NCBI GenBank assembly: GCA_025667525.1
Contig: CM046878.1
Coordinates: forward strand, 94,131,237 to 94,195,236
Reading direction: 5' to 3'
DNA from: Glebionis coronaria
Taxonomy: Eukaryota > Streptophyta > Magnoliopsida > Asterales > Asteraceae
DNA: 64,000 nucleotides
The translations under genes were made by a program, and so were the position numbers. The notes beneath the pieces were generated by a model, which worked only from the letters and a program-made list of their open reading frames with translations, was not told the origin of the DNA and did not search any database. Shown here in pieces: positions 35,084 to 46,609 of this stretch (positions are counted from its first letter, which is position 1; each line of letters opens with the position of its first letter).

Positions 35084-37519
35084 GAGGTTATTTAAGATCT
35101 TTGAAGTATATTGTACTTTAAAGCTTGGATCGATCTTTGCTCTCTTTTTCAAAACAAATGGTTTTTAAAATGAAAACGGTTTTTAAAAATAGAGACGATC
35201 TTTGTATCAAATTGTTCATGAAGAGTGATTACTTATGAAATGTGTTTTGTTGTTTCATTTGTACAATTTTTGGTGTTAAATAAACTTTGTATAATAGCTT
35301 GAATTAAATCTTTCATGTTTGGAAGTATAAAAATCTTTTGTGTCATAATTAACTCTAAAATACGACTTCTATGTGTCTAAAATGATTTTTTAGGGTCCTA
35401 AGTCCTTCCAAAAAGTTACCAAATGATTTTGGCCAAAAACCCCATTTTTGTCCTCTGGACGCGGTTCTTTATCTATTCCCCACGGTTCCTTATCAATAAG
35501 GAACCACGGTCAGTCCGACACAGATTTTTGAAAACTTTGAAGAATCATATAAAATCAACCGTAAGTCCGTAGAAGTCGTGCCACCCGTCATTTCGAACGT
35601 AATTGAATTTTCTTTCAATTAAAAATGATTCAAAACCTTTATTCAGACTTTAAAATTTGGATGGTTTCTAAGTTCCATACTTTGTCCAAAGTATTGAGCG
35701 TCGGTTTGTCGTAAAACTTGTGTTTTACTCTTTTCTATTAAGTTGGACATCTCTTAGTGATATATATTTGAAAATTGATATTTTTAAAAATTGTTAAACT
35801 TAATTAAATTTTAAATGGGTCAAAGACTATTTTCAAATAAAATCAAGCTATGAATACTTTGTTGTATCTAACACTCAAAACATGGACGAATGCTTTTATA
35901 TGTTAAGCTAATTATTTTTGTGTGTTTCCTTGTCTGTTATTATTATATGTAGACATTATTAAGTGTTCCTTGCTATTTGTAGTAGTATTGCTTATATGTC
36001 TAGTCTCTTGTGCCTTGCTTGGTATTTGTTAGTATCTAGTTTTTCCTAATTAGGATGTATGCTAGATTTCTTGCATTTTAGTTGCAACATTATTTGTGCA
36101 TTGCATATAGGATTAACATCTCTAGGTTTACATATGTTATATAAACATCTTGTACACCTCGTTATGTTTATTAACACTCTTAGGTTTGAAAGCTTTGTGA
36201 GCTTGTCAAATCTTTTGATGTGGGTCATCTTACTCGATCATTGTCTTATTAGTTCAAGTAGATTAATGTCTCACTATAAAACATGAAACACCCTTTGAAA
36301 ATCTTAGCTATTTTCTCTGAAAGGAGTGTTAGTGGGAATCAAGAAAGATTTCAAATATATGTCAATTCATTATTTAAATTATGATTGATATCATTATCGA
36401 ATCTAATTGACATGTTTTTAGTGTAGATATGAATGTGGACTATTAATAATATACATCGGATCATAACTCACACTTGTGTTGTCGATGGTATATTGAATCT
36501 ACTTGTTCAAATTACTAGACATGTATTGTTTAATAATTTCTTATAATGCACAATGGAGTCGGTTTGACAACTTGGATGTTTCATCCGAAATACTCAAGTA
36601 ATTTACATTGCAATGCAATTTTTAAATGTGTCATTTCCAAAAGACCAATCAAAAGTGTTCCTTTGTTTTTTGTAAACATTGTTTATACACTTCAAAGTTA
36701 TTGGCCTCAAATTCTATTAAGGTAAATAACCTTAACTAGACTTGTTTGACAAGATTTGCAATGGTGCACCCTTAACCCTCATTAGGTTGTGCATTGTGTC
36801 ATCATGCAAGTTTCATCCTTGTTACACTACATTAGGCAAATGTAGGAATTACATTTTTTCTAACATGAGAATGACTACTAGAGAACCTATTGCACTAGAA
36901 ATTCCATTTGACCTAACGGTTAAATTACTTCATGTGAGAAGTTGAGTTGGTGTATAACTTGTAAAAATGGTTATGCTTAGCCGTAATTGAGCATCTCTAG
37001 TGATAGTCTCATACTCAGTCTCAAAATTGATTAAATGGCTCTTCCTAATTATGACTAATGATAGCTTACATCGATGAACTTTGTATGTCATTAGGAGTCT
37101 TTTTCTTTTGTATCCATTAGGTTTTTCTTAACTTTCTTCCTACGTGCTATTTGAACCTATGTGTTTTTCCTTTGTGTGTGTTCTAGTTTTTATTGCTCTT
37201 AAGCATGACTTTATGATAAGTTAGACTAGAACATTAGGATTTTCTGAATTGGAAAATCCTCCATTCACCACCTAAACCAAGCCTCTGTAGGTGGTTCTTT
37301 AAATAGACCATGACTCTATATCAATATGGAACCGCCGGTGGAGATAAAGAACCGCGGGCAGAAGCTCTCAAATTCGGGTTTTCTGAAACTTCCCAATTGT
37401 TCCAACACCCTTTGGAATCTTTGTTTCAAAACTTTTATCACCCCCTCATACTTTTAACCCTCCTTGTTAACCATGTTCTTCACACTTCAAACCACTCATA
37501 TTTACCCTTCATTACAACC
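35084..37519 (+). other. D internal non-coding region, left
   Basis: No pol or gag is recognisable, and frames are short. It holds two internal copies of the GGAACC palindrome module, near 35455-35515 and 37285-37350. The rest is plain AT-rich sequence. Confidence 0.6.
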
Positions 37520-38008
37520 ATGGTTTCTACAAGAACCTCAAAATCACCGAAAACCTCCTCTTCAAAGAGGAACCTCAAAATCAAGATTAAGTTGCCTAAA
37601 CTTAACTCTTCACCTTTTGCCACACCTAAGAATGAGATTGTGCCCATTCTCATCTCTTCATCACCCTCACCACCTCTTGCACCATGCAAGACTACCTCAA
37701 CCCATGGTACCAACCATTCACATGGTTCTACCTCCTCTTCATTCCAATCTAGAATGAATGAGTTAACCTCACCCTTCACTCCTAGTACTCTCTTGGATGT
37801 GACTACTCAACCTCAACCTATCCAAAGCATTCCTTTTGAGAATGACTTTGTTGAACCCTTGGTGACTTCACCTTTTACCCCACTAAATTCACCCACTTCA
37901 CCCATCTCACCTTTGGAGAACATCCACATCCTCCACCACCCACATCACCCATCACCTTGTCTTATAATTAAGCATGTGCATTGCTTATTAATAAGACACC
38001 CAATTTAA
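37520..38008 (+). CDS. Possible Ser/Pro-rich ORF in D, 162 codons
   Basis: The frame opens upstream at 37310, but this ATG follows ACAACC and starts MVSTRTSKSPKTSSSKRN, a basic, Ser/Thr/Lys-rich N terminus. Pro/Ser/Thr-rich, low-complexity sequence follows to the stop. There is no zinc knuckle, protease or RT motif. It could be the remnant of a gag N terminus, an element-specific protein, or a chance frame in C-rich DNA. It is the only reasonable coding candidate in D, shortly after the third GGAACC palindrome module. Confidence 0.25.
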   Translation: MVSTRTSKSPKTSSSKRNLKIKIKLPKLNSSPFATPKNEIVPILISSSPSPPLAPCKTTSTHGTNHSHGSTSSSFQSRMNELTSPFTPSTLLDVTTQPQPIQSIPFENDFVEPLVTSPFTPLNSPTSPISPLENIHILHHPHHPSPCLIIKHVHCLLIRHPI

Positions 38009-40326
38009 GCAAATCTTATATTTCTAGTGTAACTAGGATTAAAATTATGCTTAAGTTTTAGGCTTGTGTTTCATACATTTTTGTATGATCTTTACTCTCT
38101 TGTATTTCCTTTCATGTTTTTCAACATGATTTGTCTTTGGGTCTTGGATCTCGTTATTCTCGTGATCTTTCTTTTCTTCTTTATTTTCTCACTCGGTTGT
38201 CAAGGAAGGTTAGATTTATATCTACTTCGTCTCCTAGTAAGATTGACAACTTAAAATATTTCTTTTGAAATATTCAAGCAATTTTAACTTGCAATTGCAA
38301 TTGTTAAAAGTCATATCCGAAGCATTGACTTTCAAGCCTTTTAGCATCTTATGTTAAATTATTTGACCAAATGATTTTCCTTTGAGTCGATAATCATTTT
38401 TGGACACCCAATTTCCACGGTTCCTCAAATAACCTTGGGTCTCATTATTGATAATGAACCACGGACCTATTTAACGAACCGCGGCCATTGAGTCCCTTGT
38501 TCATTTTGGTCTTTTTCTCTTTTGACGAGTTTTCTTGAAGATTCCCTCTTTTCTTCTCTTTTGAGTTTCTTCTCTCGTTTCGTGAAGTTATCCTTAACTT
38601 CTTTGTTGAGTCTCTCTCAATTCATTTTAATCATGCTCTTCTAAGTCGAGTCACTTTCTTCTATTCTTTCTAAACTAAGTTGAGTCGAGCCTCACCCTTT
38701 CCTCATCATGTAATTGTTCTTTGAACATTCATAATGATTGAGAAGAGCTACGAAACTTTGAGCATGTAGTTTATCGTATGCTAAACACCATTTGGTATCG
38801 ACATTCATAAGCATCCTTGCCTATAATGTCTTATATCCAGAATATTTTTTTAAAGCGTCGATTTATCCGCTTTTGGTTTTCTTTTTTTTTTGTTCAAAAA
38901 TGTCTCTAGGTTGAGATATTTTTGTTCTTCTTTGTTGAGATTTGATTGCGGTTAAAATTTACAATTAGTATGGGTAATTCCATAAATTCTAAGTTTTTAA
39001 CCCCTTGAGATGATATCTTCAAATTCATGGATGTTTCTTTTCTACCTCTATTCCAACAATTTTGAATTGATTTCCTCAAAATCCTCTCCTTGTTTTTTTG
39101 AGAGTTGATTGTTAAATCTTGAATTTTCTTGGGTGATTCCAAAAATTCTAAGCTTTTTACCCTTTGGCACATTACAATTCATATGGATGTTTCTTTTCTA
39201 CCTCTATTCTAACAATTGTGAATTGATCTTGTCAAGATCCTCTCCTTTGTTTTTTTGGATTGATAGCATCGCGTGCACACTTATTTCTCCAATGCTTGTC
39301 ATTATTTGTGCAAACGACTTGTTTATCATCCTCGTTTTCTTTTTCCATCATAGTCATTCTTCCTCTCTTTTTTACTATATGGGATCTTTTTTTTGTCATT
39401 GTCATACTCTCTTTGATTTGGTATTTCTTGCCAAAATATTAAAAGTGGAGTATGTTCTCTCGACAATATTTTTTATTGGACATCTCTTTTCTCTCTTATT
39501 CCTCTTTATATATTTTTTTGGTGTCACCAAAATAAGTTGGGTTCTATTTTCTTTCTAATAGCCCTCTTATTTTTCTTAACTTGTCATATTTTTTACACTT
39601 CTAAAAGTTAAGATTGTTTTAGCTTTCTCTCGAGTCCCTCTCTTTTTTTACTCGAGTTATTTAAAGCTAACTCCGTTTGGGTAACATATCATTATGCATA
39701 TGCACTTGTCCACTAACTTTGTTTTGTAGGACACTTCTAACCCAATTTTGTAGCTCGTCACTATTCTTGCTTTGTTGGTGCCTCAAGCAAAGGGGAGCTC
39801 ATATCAAGGGGGAGCATCTGCAAGAGTTCAAGTCATTACATTTGCGATCGTTGACTCACTCAAATTGCATTCATCGAACATCTTGCAAGTAATGCATTTT
39901 GGACACTCGTAGAAAAGCATATTATTATGCTTGGAGTTGGTTAACCTATGGTGATTGAATACTTCACTAGGATGATGCAAGCTCAATATTTTTGTATGAT
40001 GGGTTTATGGTTTGGATTCTCGCCTCTCAAACGACAACCACAATGGATGATTAGATTTTTGGATGCATGTTATCTCGAAGTCGATCCTCCTCTTCTACAA
40101 ATGAAGACTACCTTTCGGATGCAAGCTCGTATGACGTCAATTCTTTTCTTCTTCAAATGACGTGCTTTCGAGAACTACCTCTTTAGACGTGTTCTCTCTC
40201 GACGTTGCTTCTTCTCTTCTTCTAGACGTTGACTAACTTTTTGATTCAACAAAAGGGGGAGAAGTAAGTGTAAACGAGTAACTTATGCATTTTAATATGT
40301 GTTGCGATTTACTTGTTTGTCATCAT
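38009..40326 (+). other. D internal non-coding region, right
   Basis: The region is pyrimidine-rich and without a supported gene; the 149-codon frame at 39109-39558 is Phe/Leu/Ile-rich low complexity. A further palindrome module lies near 38415-38485, and a 163-bp tandem duplication at 38936-39259. Confidence 0.6.
38936..39259 (+). repeat. 163-bp tandem duplication in D
   Basis: Two adjacent, diverged copies share TTCTAAGYTTTT, CATRTGGATGTTTCTTTTCT-like and AATCCTCTCCTTGTTTTTTT-like blocks in the same order. Confidence 0.8.
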
Positions 40327-40340
40327 AAAAAAGGGAGAGA
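40327..40340 (+). other. D polypurine tract
   Basis: AAAAAAGGGAGAGA lies immediately before the 3' LTR, the expected plus-strand primer. Confidence 0.85.
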
Positions 40341-40341
40341 T

Positions 40342-42278
40342 TGTTAGTGCAAACATTACGATGCTTTGTCGATATAATCGCTTTATGTTTTGTTGATGAC
40401 AAACGTATAATTCTCAATACATTATGTAAAATATTAAGGTACTCGTAATTATTCAAGAATACATTTGTATACTTCTCTCGACACCTCCAAGATCGCATTC
40501 GGCATGAATTACTCAAGGTATGTACAAACATGTCATTAACCTAACTAAGTGATCAAGGATTAATATTTTCTTAAAACTCACATTTAATCAATTGTGACAA
40601 AATATTTTAATTAACTTTGTTTTTAAGAAAATGTTTTATTAAAAAGAAAATGGAAATTTGAATTTAGCATATACCATATGCCAAAGGAATATCCTTTGAG
40701 GGTATAAACTACCCGAGATGGCATATCCCCACTAAAGGACAAATTTGTACGGACTCCAACGCGGAGGTTCCTTAAAGGAACCCGCGGTTCCTTATTGATA
40801 AGGAACCGCGGGTAGAGATAAGGAACCGCGGGTGTTTTTGACCGTTGCAATGTTGCCCTATAAATAGTGGATCATTTCCAGATTTTCTTTCAACCCTTTT
40901 TGCACAGTTTCTTCAAAAACATCTTTAAACCCTTGATTAGTTAGTTTAGATTAATCTTGTTTAAGATGAAATTCTCTCCTTCAATCTCCTCATCCTCTTA
41001 AGTGTAAAGAGAAGATCACTCACACATTTGTGATGTGATTAAAGATGAAGTCTTGATGAAGATCATCATGTTCATCATTTTTATTTGTGTCTTGTGTAGA
41101 TCCAATGTATATGTGTATACTTGGATCAATCTTGTGTAGATCCAATGTATATGGGTATACTTGGATCAATATTGTGTAGATCCAATGTATTTGTGAATAC
41201 TTGGATTAGTTGTATTAATCCATTGTATTTGTGAATACTTGGATTAAGTCTTGTGTAAATCCATTGTATATGTGTATACTTGGATTTATGTTGTGTAGAT
41301 CCAAGTTACATGTGTACACTAGGATATGTGTTTAATTAAGTTGTAATAGGTAAGAGTTGTGAGTTCTCACTAAACTATAAAGTTATGTGGTTGTGTCTTG
41401 TGAGTTCTCACTAAACTATAAAGTGATGTAGTTGTGTCTAGTGAAGTTCTCACTTAGCTTCAAAGTGAAGAGTCGTGAAGATTGGTTATACCTTTCGATT
41501 AGAACTCGACATCTAGCCTTGTGTCGTTAAATGGTGAAGTGGGCAACGTTGTGTAGATTGGTCCTACCTAAGATTAGGACTCGACATCTAGCCTAGTGTC
41601 AGAAATTTTGTAAGCGACGTGTATGGTTTTCTTCGCCTTGAAAGGAGTTTTGTTGACTAGTGAAGTAACTCTCGAGTAAGGTGTACTCGAGGAGTGGAGT
41701 AGGGCGAAGAGGAGCTTCGTGACCGAACCACTATAAATCATCGCGTCGGTACTTTCATTTACATTTATGTCTTTACCTCTTTAGATGTATTTATAGTTGC
41801 ATGATTGTTGTTGTGTGTTATGTGCATCTCATAATCTAAACATCTAAGTTGCGGAAAAGCTAAGGCCTAGTACGTGTTTGCTTCATGTTTAGATTATGGT
41901 CAAGTGTACATCACTTAGTCTAAACATCCTAGTTTCGGAAAAGCTTATGCTTAGTACGTGTGTGCTTAATGTTTAGACTATTGCTTGATGTACTCTTGAT
42001 TTGATGTGTTTGTGTGTTTACTTACTTGCAGTATTTATCTTTCAATCAAACACATCTCATATCTAGTCAAGCTTGATCGAAAATTTGATACAAAGGATTG
42101 TTAAAGTTTAACAAGTAACAAATGGCATCGTCCACTCTCGGCGTTTCCTTAAAGGGACACGCGGTTCATTAGTGATAAGGAACCGCGGGTAAGTTTAAAG
42201 AACCGCGCACAGTGAATTAGGCGAAATGTTCTAAAAAAATGAACTAGAAACTATTCAACCCCCCTTCTAGTTTCTACA
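40342..42278 (+). repeat. D 3' LTR
   Basis: Same length and module order as the 5' LTR, including TATA box (40859-40866), tandem array and both palindrome clusters (40762-40832 and 42142-42212). In this copy the U3 palindrome is perfect over 15-base arms (40781-40812), whereas the 5' copy has several substitutions. Confidence 0.95.
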
Positions 42279-42593
42279 TAATTAATCTTTCTCTTGGAAT
42301 TATTATCATGCATGTTAATTTCAAAAACACCATTCACAGAAATTGCGTCAAAATAGAATAAACCATCTTTGAAAACAGAAATTCTATTATTATCAATAGT
42401 GTGAATAAATCCAAGATCTAACATACTAGAAAAGGAAATAACACCCCTAACAATTGTAGGTGCATAATGACAATCATTTAAACTTAGTACTAAACCTGAA
42501 GGTAAAACTAGATTAAATGTTCCTATAGCTTCAACCGCTGCTTGTGCGCCATTGCCCACTTGCAGAAATTGTTCCCCATAGGTAAGCTTCTGA
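42279..42593 (-). pseudogene. pol: E pol, protease-downstream / GAG-preintegrase segment
   Basis: The minus-strand frame contains NGAQAAVEAIGTFNLVLPSG, LNDCHYAPTIVRGVIS and FEINMHDNNSKRKI, the segment after the aspartic protease that leads to the integrase zinc region in Copia polyproteins. The catalytic DSG of the protease is not included. It is cut at 42593 by the Gypsy F LTR and at 42279 by D; past D, coding resumes in frame at 33132. The apparent N terminus at 42625 is LTR sequence and is not native. Confidence 0.85.
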
Positions 42594-44086
42594 TGCGTCC
42601 GTCGTGTGATGGATTTGTAGAACAATTTTTAAATTTATAACATGAATTACCGGATTGACTAAAAACGCACGGGCAAGTATAACCCTTTCGTTTGTGTATA
42701 GCTTTTATGTGGTAATACCGAGATCGTTCACGGGGATTTGGAAAACGTATGATCATTCAAAAATAAAACAATAATCGTTGATTATAGCAATTGGTGACAA
42801 ACAAATAACAAGTAAAAATGATGAGATTAATAATAAGATTAAAGGTAACATTTGGTAAAGACTAGTTTGAGCATCCGTAGTGGTATGAATGTGATGACAC
42901 GTTTAACAAGTATGATTATGATAATTAGATGGATAATCCAATCTATTGTTTTCAAAAGCTTTAATCTTTGTCAAGACTTTGGTTAAAGAAAACAAGCATT
43001 ATACTCAATCACTCAATTCAAGACTTAATCCAATTTCAACACATTCGATTCACGGTCGTTTCACGAATTTGCTAACATTTATAATTAGGTTTCTTGATAA
43101 TCAAAACTTCTTAAGAAATGATCAATACAAAAGATAGCCAATCATAGACAAACCGGCTATGACTTGTTGATAGAAAATAACCCTTTCGACCTATGAAATC
43201 TTCACCAACAAATTAAGTTTTGATATCAATTGTCACATGAAACATAAGTACTAATTGTTCATAGGAAAGCTTGACATTGAAATAAACAAAAATCACAATC
43301 ACAACCACTACTTCATACCACAAACATCATCCTACCAAGTGTAGAATGATAATTAGCTACTCATAACAAATGATGAAATAAACTCTGAACTAATAGTCTT
43401 ACAAGTCATAATTAAGAGTCTTACAAAGTGGAAATATGTTGCTAATGATTAGGGTAATGATCCGTAAGAGTTTCGTGATGTTAACTTTGCTTTTCGGACT
43501 CCAAAAGTGACTTTTCTTGCACCACCTTGCTCAAATCCGGGAATGGAGGTTTGGACAAGGTTGAGAGAGTTATTTATGAGATGATATGAAGAGATATTTG
43601 AGTTGTGAAAAGATATATAATAGGTATGACCCCTAGGGTCTTATTTATAGGCAAAGTTGATGCATGGCTTGGAGCCAAAGACAAATACTTGGAGCCAAAG
43701 CAAGTCTAGAAACTTCTTGTATGATCTTGTATGAATTTAGACACAATTTCTGCCTACACAAAAGTTGGTGGCTTCTTCATCATGTTGGTGGCTTCTTTGT
43801 GCTGATTGACTTGTATGCTCCTTAGAAATAGTTGTTCTTGCATCTAAAATTGATCTTCAAAGGCTTGTAACTTGTACACGGGGCTTGAACTTGACTAGGA
43901 TTATTTGTACTCGTACTAATCTTCACATTTGTGTTGTTTTACACTTCATTCCTGCAATTGGCTACACAAAGACTTGAAAACACAATTGGACACAAATATG
44001 CATAAAAGTATCATAGATATAACCAATATACATGTACAAAAGTACGGATAACGCTCCCAAAAACATGTTGGATTTGGGCGTTATCA
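42594..44086 (-). repeat. F 3' LTR, complete
   Basis: On the minus strand it runs from TGATAACGCCCAAATCC to GGACGCA, 1493 bp. A TATA box, TATAAATAA, lies at 43649-43641. It is near-identical to the shorter copy at 52184-53492. Confidence 0.85.
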
Positions 44087-45155
44087 AATCCCTTCACACT
44101 TAAGTTTTGCTTGCCCTCAAGCAAGAAGAAAAGAAATATAATCCAAAGGTACATGTATTTTATAAAAATTCGATGCAAGTCTACCAAGTACAAGTACAAG
44201 ATAAAACTCATCGACTTAAGGTTTTTAAGGTTGAAAAATTGAGATATAAAGTCAATATCCATAAAAATCTAGAAAGTCTTTTATTTCTAACTACACTAAT
44301 AACATATGAATTGAAGCAACATGTATCACGACTTAGCACATTGGCGAATCGATACCTTTTATTTCTTCTTTTTCCTTCAACTTCATAACATTATAGCTCA
44401 TTGGCTATTTATTTGTCTTTTTGACTTTTTTCTTTCTTTTTATCTTTTTTTTTCTTTTTCTTTTTATATATATTTTTTTCTTGGCTAAAAATCCTAGCCA
44501 TGGATCAACATACTTACAAAGTTCATGTTGTATTGACAAACATGGAACTTGCAACTTTCTTCTATTTTTTTTGGATTTTTCTTCTACTATTATATGAGAC
44601 TTTGACTTGGGTAAGTTTGACACAAAAATACATCTCAAAATTTCAAAAATTACCGATTGGATAATTTCTTAATTATTTATATACATTTGTTTGAAACATT
44701 TTATTTACGAGGGCAAAACAGAACAAGATTTTAAAATAGCCCAAAAATATGGCAATTAAGCATCTTTTTCTCGATTTCCCTACAACCCCCTCACAATTAA
44801 GTTTAGCATTGTCCTCAATGTGATGAAACTGAAACAAAAGCATAGGGAATCAGAGAAAAACCAGAATCACGGGCATATCATGCATCATACAGGAGTCTTG
44901 TCTTCGCCTTCAACTTGTGGTACCTACAAAAAAAGATAAAACACACAAAAATACAAAAACACTCTATTTTTAGTTTTTATAGGTTTTTATAAAAGGGACA
45001 CATGTTGCACCCCCTCACACTTAAGCAAAACATTGGTTAAAAATTGTGGGGTGTAAGCATAAATTTATTTTAAAAAGGGAAAATCACACTTTAAAAAATT
45101 AAAAACACACGGGTTGCCTCCTGAGAAGCGCTTATTTTATTATCGAGTCATCAGC
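44087..45155 (-). other. F spacer between pol and 3' LTR, with three purine tracts
   Basis: No reading frame. On the minus strand three similar tracts, CTTAAGTGTGAGGGGG or near variants, occur at about 45007-45024, 44783-44800 and 44088-44105. The last touches the 3' LTR and is the probable polypurine tract. Long T-rich and A-rich runs lie near 44400-44480. Confidence 0.7.
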
Positions 45156-45488
45156 CTAACTCGTACTTCTTTTTATTTTTCTTTATTTTTATCGAGCGGA
45201 AAGTGTTCACTCCACTCATCATGGTATAGTTTAACACGGTGTCCATTAACAATGAAGCTTCCTCCATTCTTGTCATATAATTCAACATAACCGGACGAGT
45301 ATCCATTTTTACTATAAAAGGACCGTGCCACTTTTTTTTAAGCTATGGAGCTTTGAATTTATGTCGCATATTAAACAAGAGAACTCTGTCTCCCTTCTTG
45401 AATTCTTTTCAGATTCGAAGTTTCCTGTCATGATAAGCTTTGGTACGTGCTTTGTATAATTTGGAATTCTCATAAGCTTGGAGTCTTA
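45156..45488 (-). pseudogene. pol: F pol, integrase C-terminal end
   Basis: The minus strand continues the integrase C-terminal region past the inserted DNA element: YENSKLYKARTKAYHD, GDRVLLFNMRHKF and a WHGPFIV segment, ending at a stop at 45156. At least one stop lies inside (after HDRKLRI). It is separated from the main pol by the element at 45489-46609. Confidence 0.8.
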
Positions 45489-46609
45489 GGGTCTGTTTGG
45501 TTCGATGGAATCCTAAGGATTCTGATTGAATTGGAATCTAATTTCATTTAATAACGTGTTTGGTTGGCAGATTCAATGTATTTGGAATCTGAATTCTATT
45601 CCTTAATGTGTTTGGTTAACAAGCGGAATGGAATTAAAATCCTACAAAATCCCATATATGTGGAATTGAACATTCCATGGCAAAGGGGGGAGGAAAGTTA
45701 ACATTATTATTTTTTTTTACTAATATTATTTTTAATAATAATAATAATAAAAATTTTTAAAAAAAAGAAAAAAAAGAAAAAAAATAGTAGTAATAGTAAT
45801 AATAATAATTAAAAAATATATAATTTATTATTATTATTATTATTATTACAAAAATAATAGTAAATAATAATAACAAAGATATTAAAAATAAAAGTAATAA
45901 AAATAATAAAATATTAAAAATAAAAATAAATAGATAAAAAACAGAAATAAAAAAATCAAAAACATTAATATTAATTAAATATTTTTTAATAATTATTTCT
46001 TAACTTTATTGTTATTATGTATTTTTTAATTTTTTTTGTTAATTTTATATTTTTTATGTTTATTATTTTTATTATTTTATTTTTATTTTTGTTTTTTAAT
46101 ATTACTATTATTTATTTATTTATTTTATATTGTTTTTATTATTTTTTTTTATTTTATTTTTATTATTTGTTTTTTGTTAATAATTATTATTTGTTTAAAT
46201 TACTTAATTTTAATTCTTATAAATTAATTTTATTTTGTATGTTAATAAAATAATGTTTTATTTAAAAATATAGTTTTTTAAATAAAATAATAGTCTATAT
46301 AAAAAAGCTGTATATATTAGTTTATATAGTATTATTTAAAAAATATAATTATATTTTTTTAAAGTTATTGTTTATTTATTACATTAGTTAATATTATATT
46401 ATTTAAAATTTCATTATAGTAATATATTTAAATATAATGTTTCTCATTTTATTTTCTTTCAACCAAACACGAACTAGTCTTTTCAAATTCCAATTCCATC
46501 GGATTCTAAATCATAAGGATTCCATTTTTCAACATTCCATTCCTTCACATTCTAATTCCTCAAATAGATTCCAATTCCATCAAAAACATTCTGTGAACCA
46601 AACGGGCCC
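45489..46609. mobile_element. PIF/Harbinger-like element in F integrase, 1.1 kb
   Basis: GGGTCTGTTTGGTTC on the left faces GGGCCCGTTTGGTTC (reverse complement of the right end). TTA is duplicated on both sides (45486-45488 and 46610-46612). With one TTA removed, the integrase frame is continuous. Subterminal regions repeat GGAATC and GGAATTGGAATC words in inverted fashion. The central 700 bp is almost pure A/T (TAATAATAA runs) with no coding content; small frames there are low complexity. Confidence 0.9.

Larger units (their letters stand above)
33133..42278 (+). mobile_element. Large non-autonomous LTR retrotransposon D, 9.1 kb
   Basis: Two LTRs of identical length (1937 bp each) enclose 5.3 kb with a primer-binding site and purine tract but no gag, protease, RT or integrase. 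Flanking GAATT and TAATT match at 4 of 5 bases. The element sits in Copia E between the codons after SKRKI and those before MNKKRKL, in opposite orientation to E. Size and lack of pol fit a LARD. Its proteins must come from another family, probably Copia given the tRNA-Met type primer site. A palindromic GGAACCGCGG module recurs through it. Confidence 0.9.
26156..42593 (-). mobile_element. Copia retrotransposon E (visible 3' part), host of the nested stack
   Basis: Reading leftwards on the minus strand, the visible order is: end of the protease/GAG-preintegrase region (42593-42279), GAG-preintegrase, integrase and start of RT (33132-31660), RT and RNase H (28875-27674), 3' untranslated region, purine tract and 3' LTR (26881-26156). 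This is the normal Copia order. Two insertions, 28876-31659 and 33133-42278, split it. Gypsy F enters at 42594, so the 5' part must lie beyond the right edge of the window. It has at least three nonsense codons and one frameshift and is dead. Confidence 0.85.

Noticed and set aside
39109..39558. 149-codon frame inside element D
   Set aside because: Phe/Leu/Ile-rich low complexity in pyrimidine-rich DNA; lies partly on a tandem duplication.
46017..46253. 78-codon and 63-codon frames rich in Phe/Ile/Tyr
   Set aside because: They come from the A/T-only core of the PIF/Harbinger-like element.
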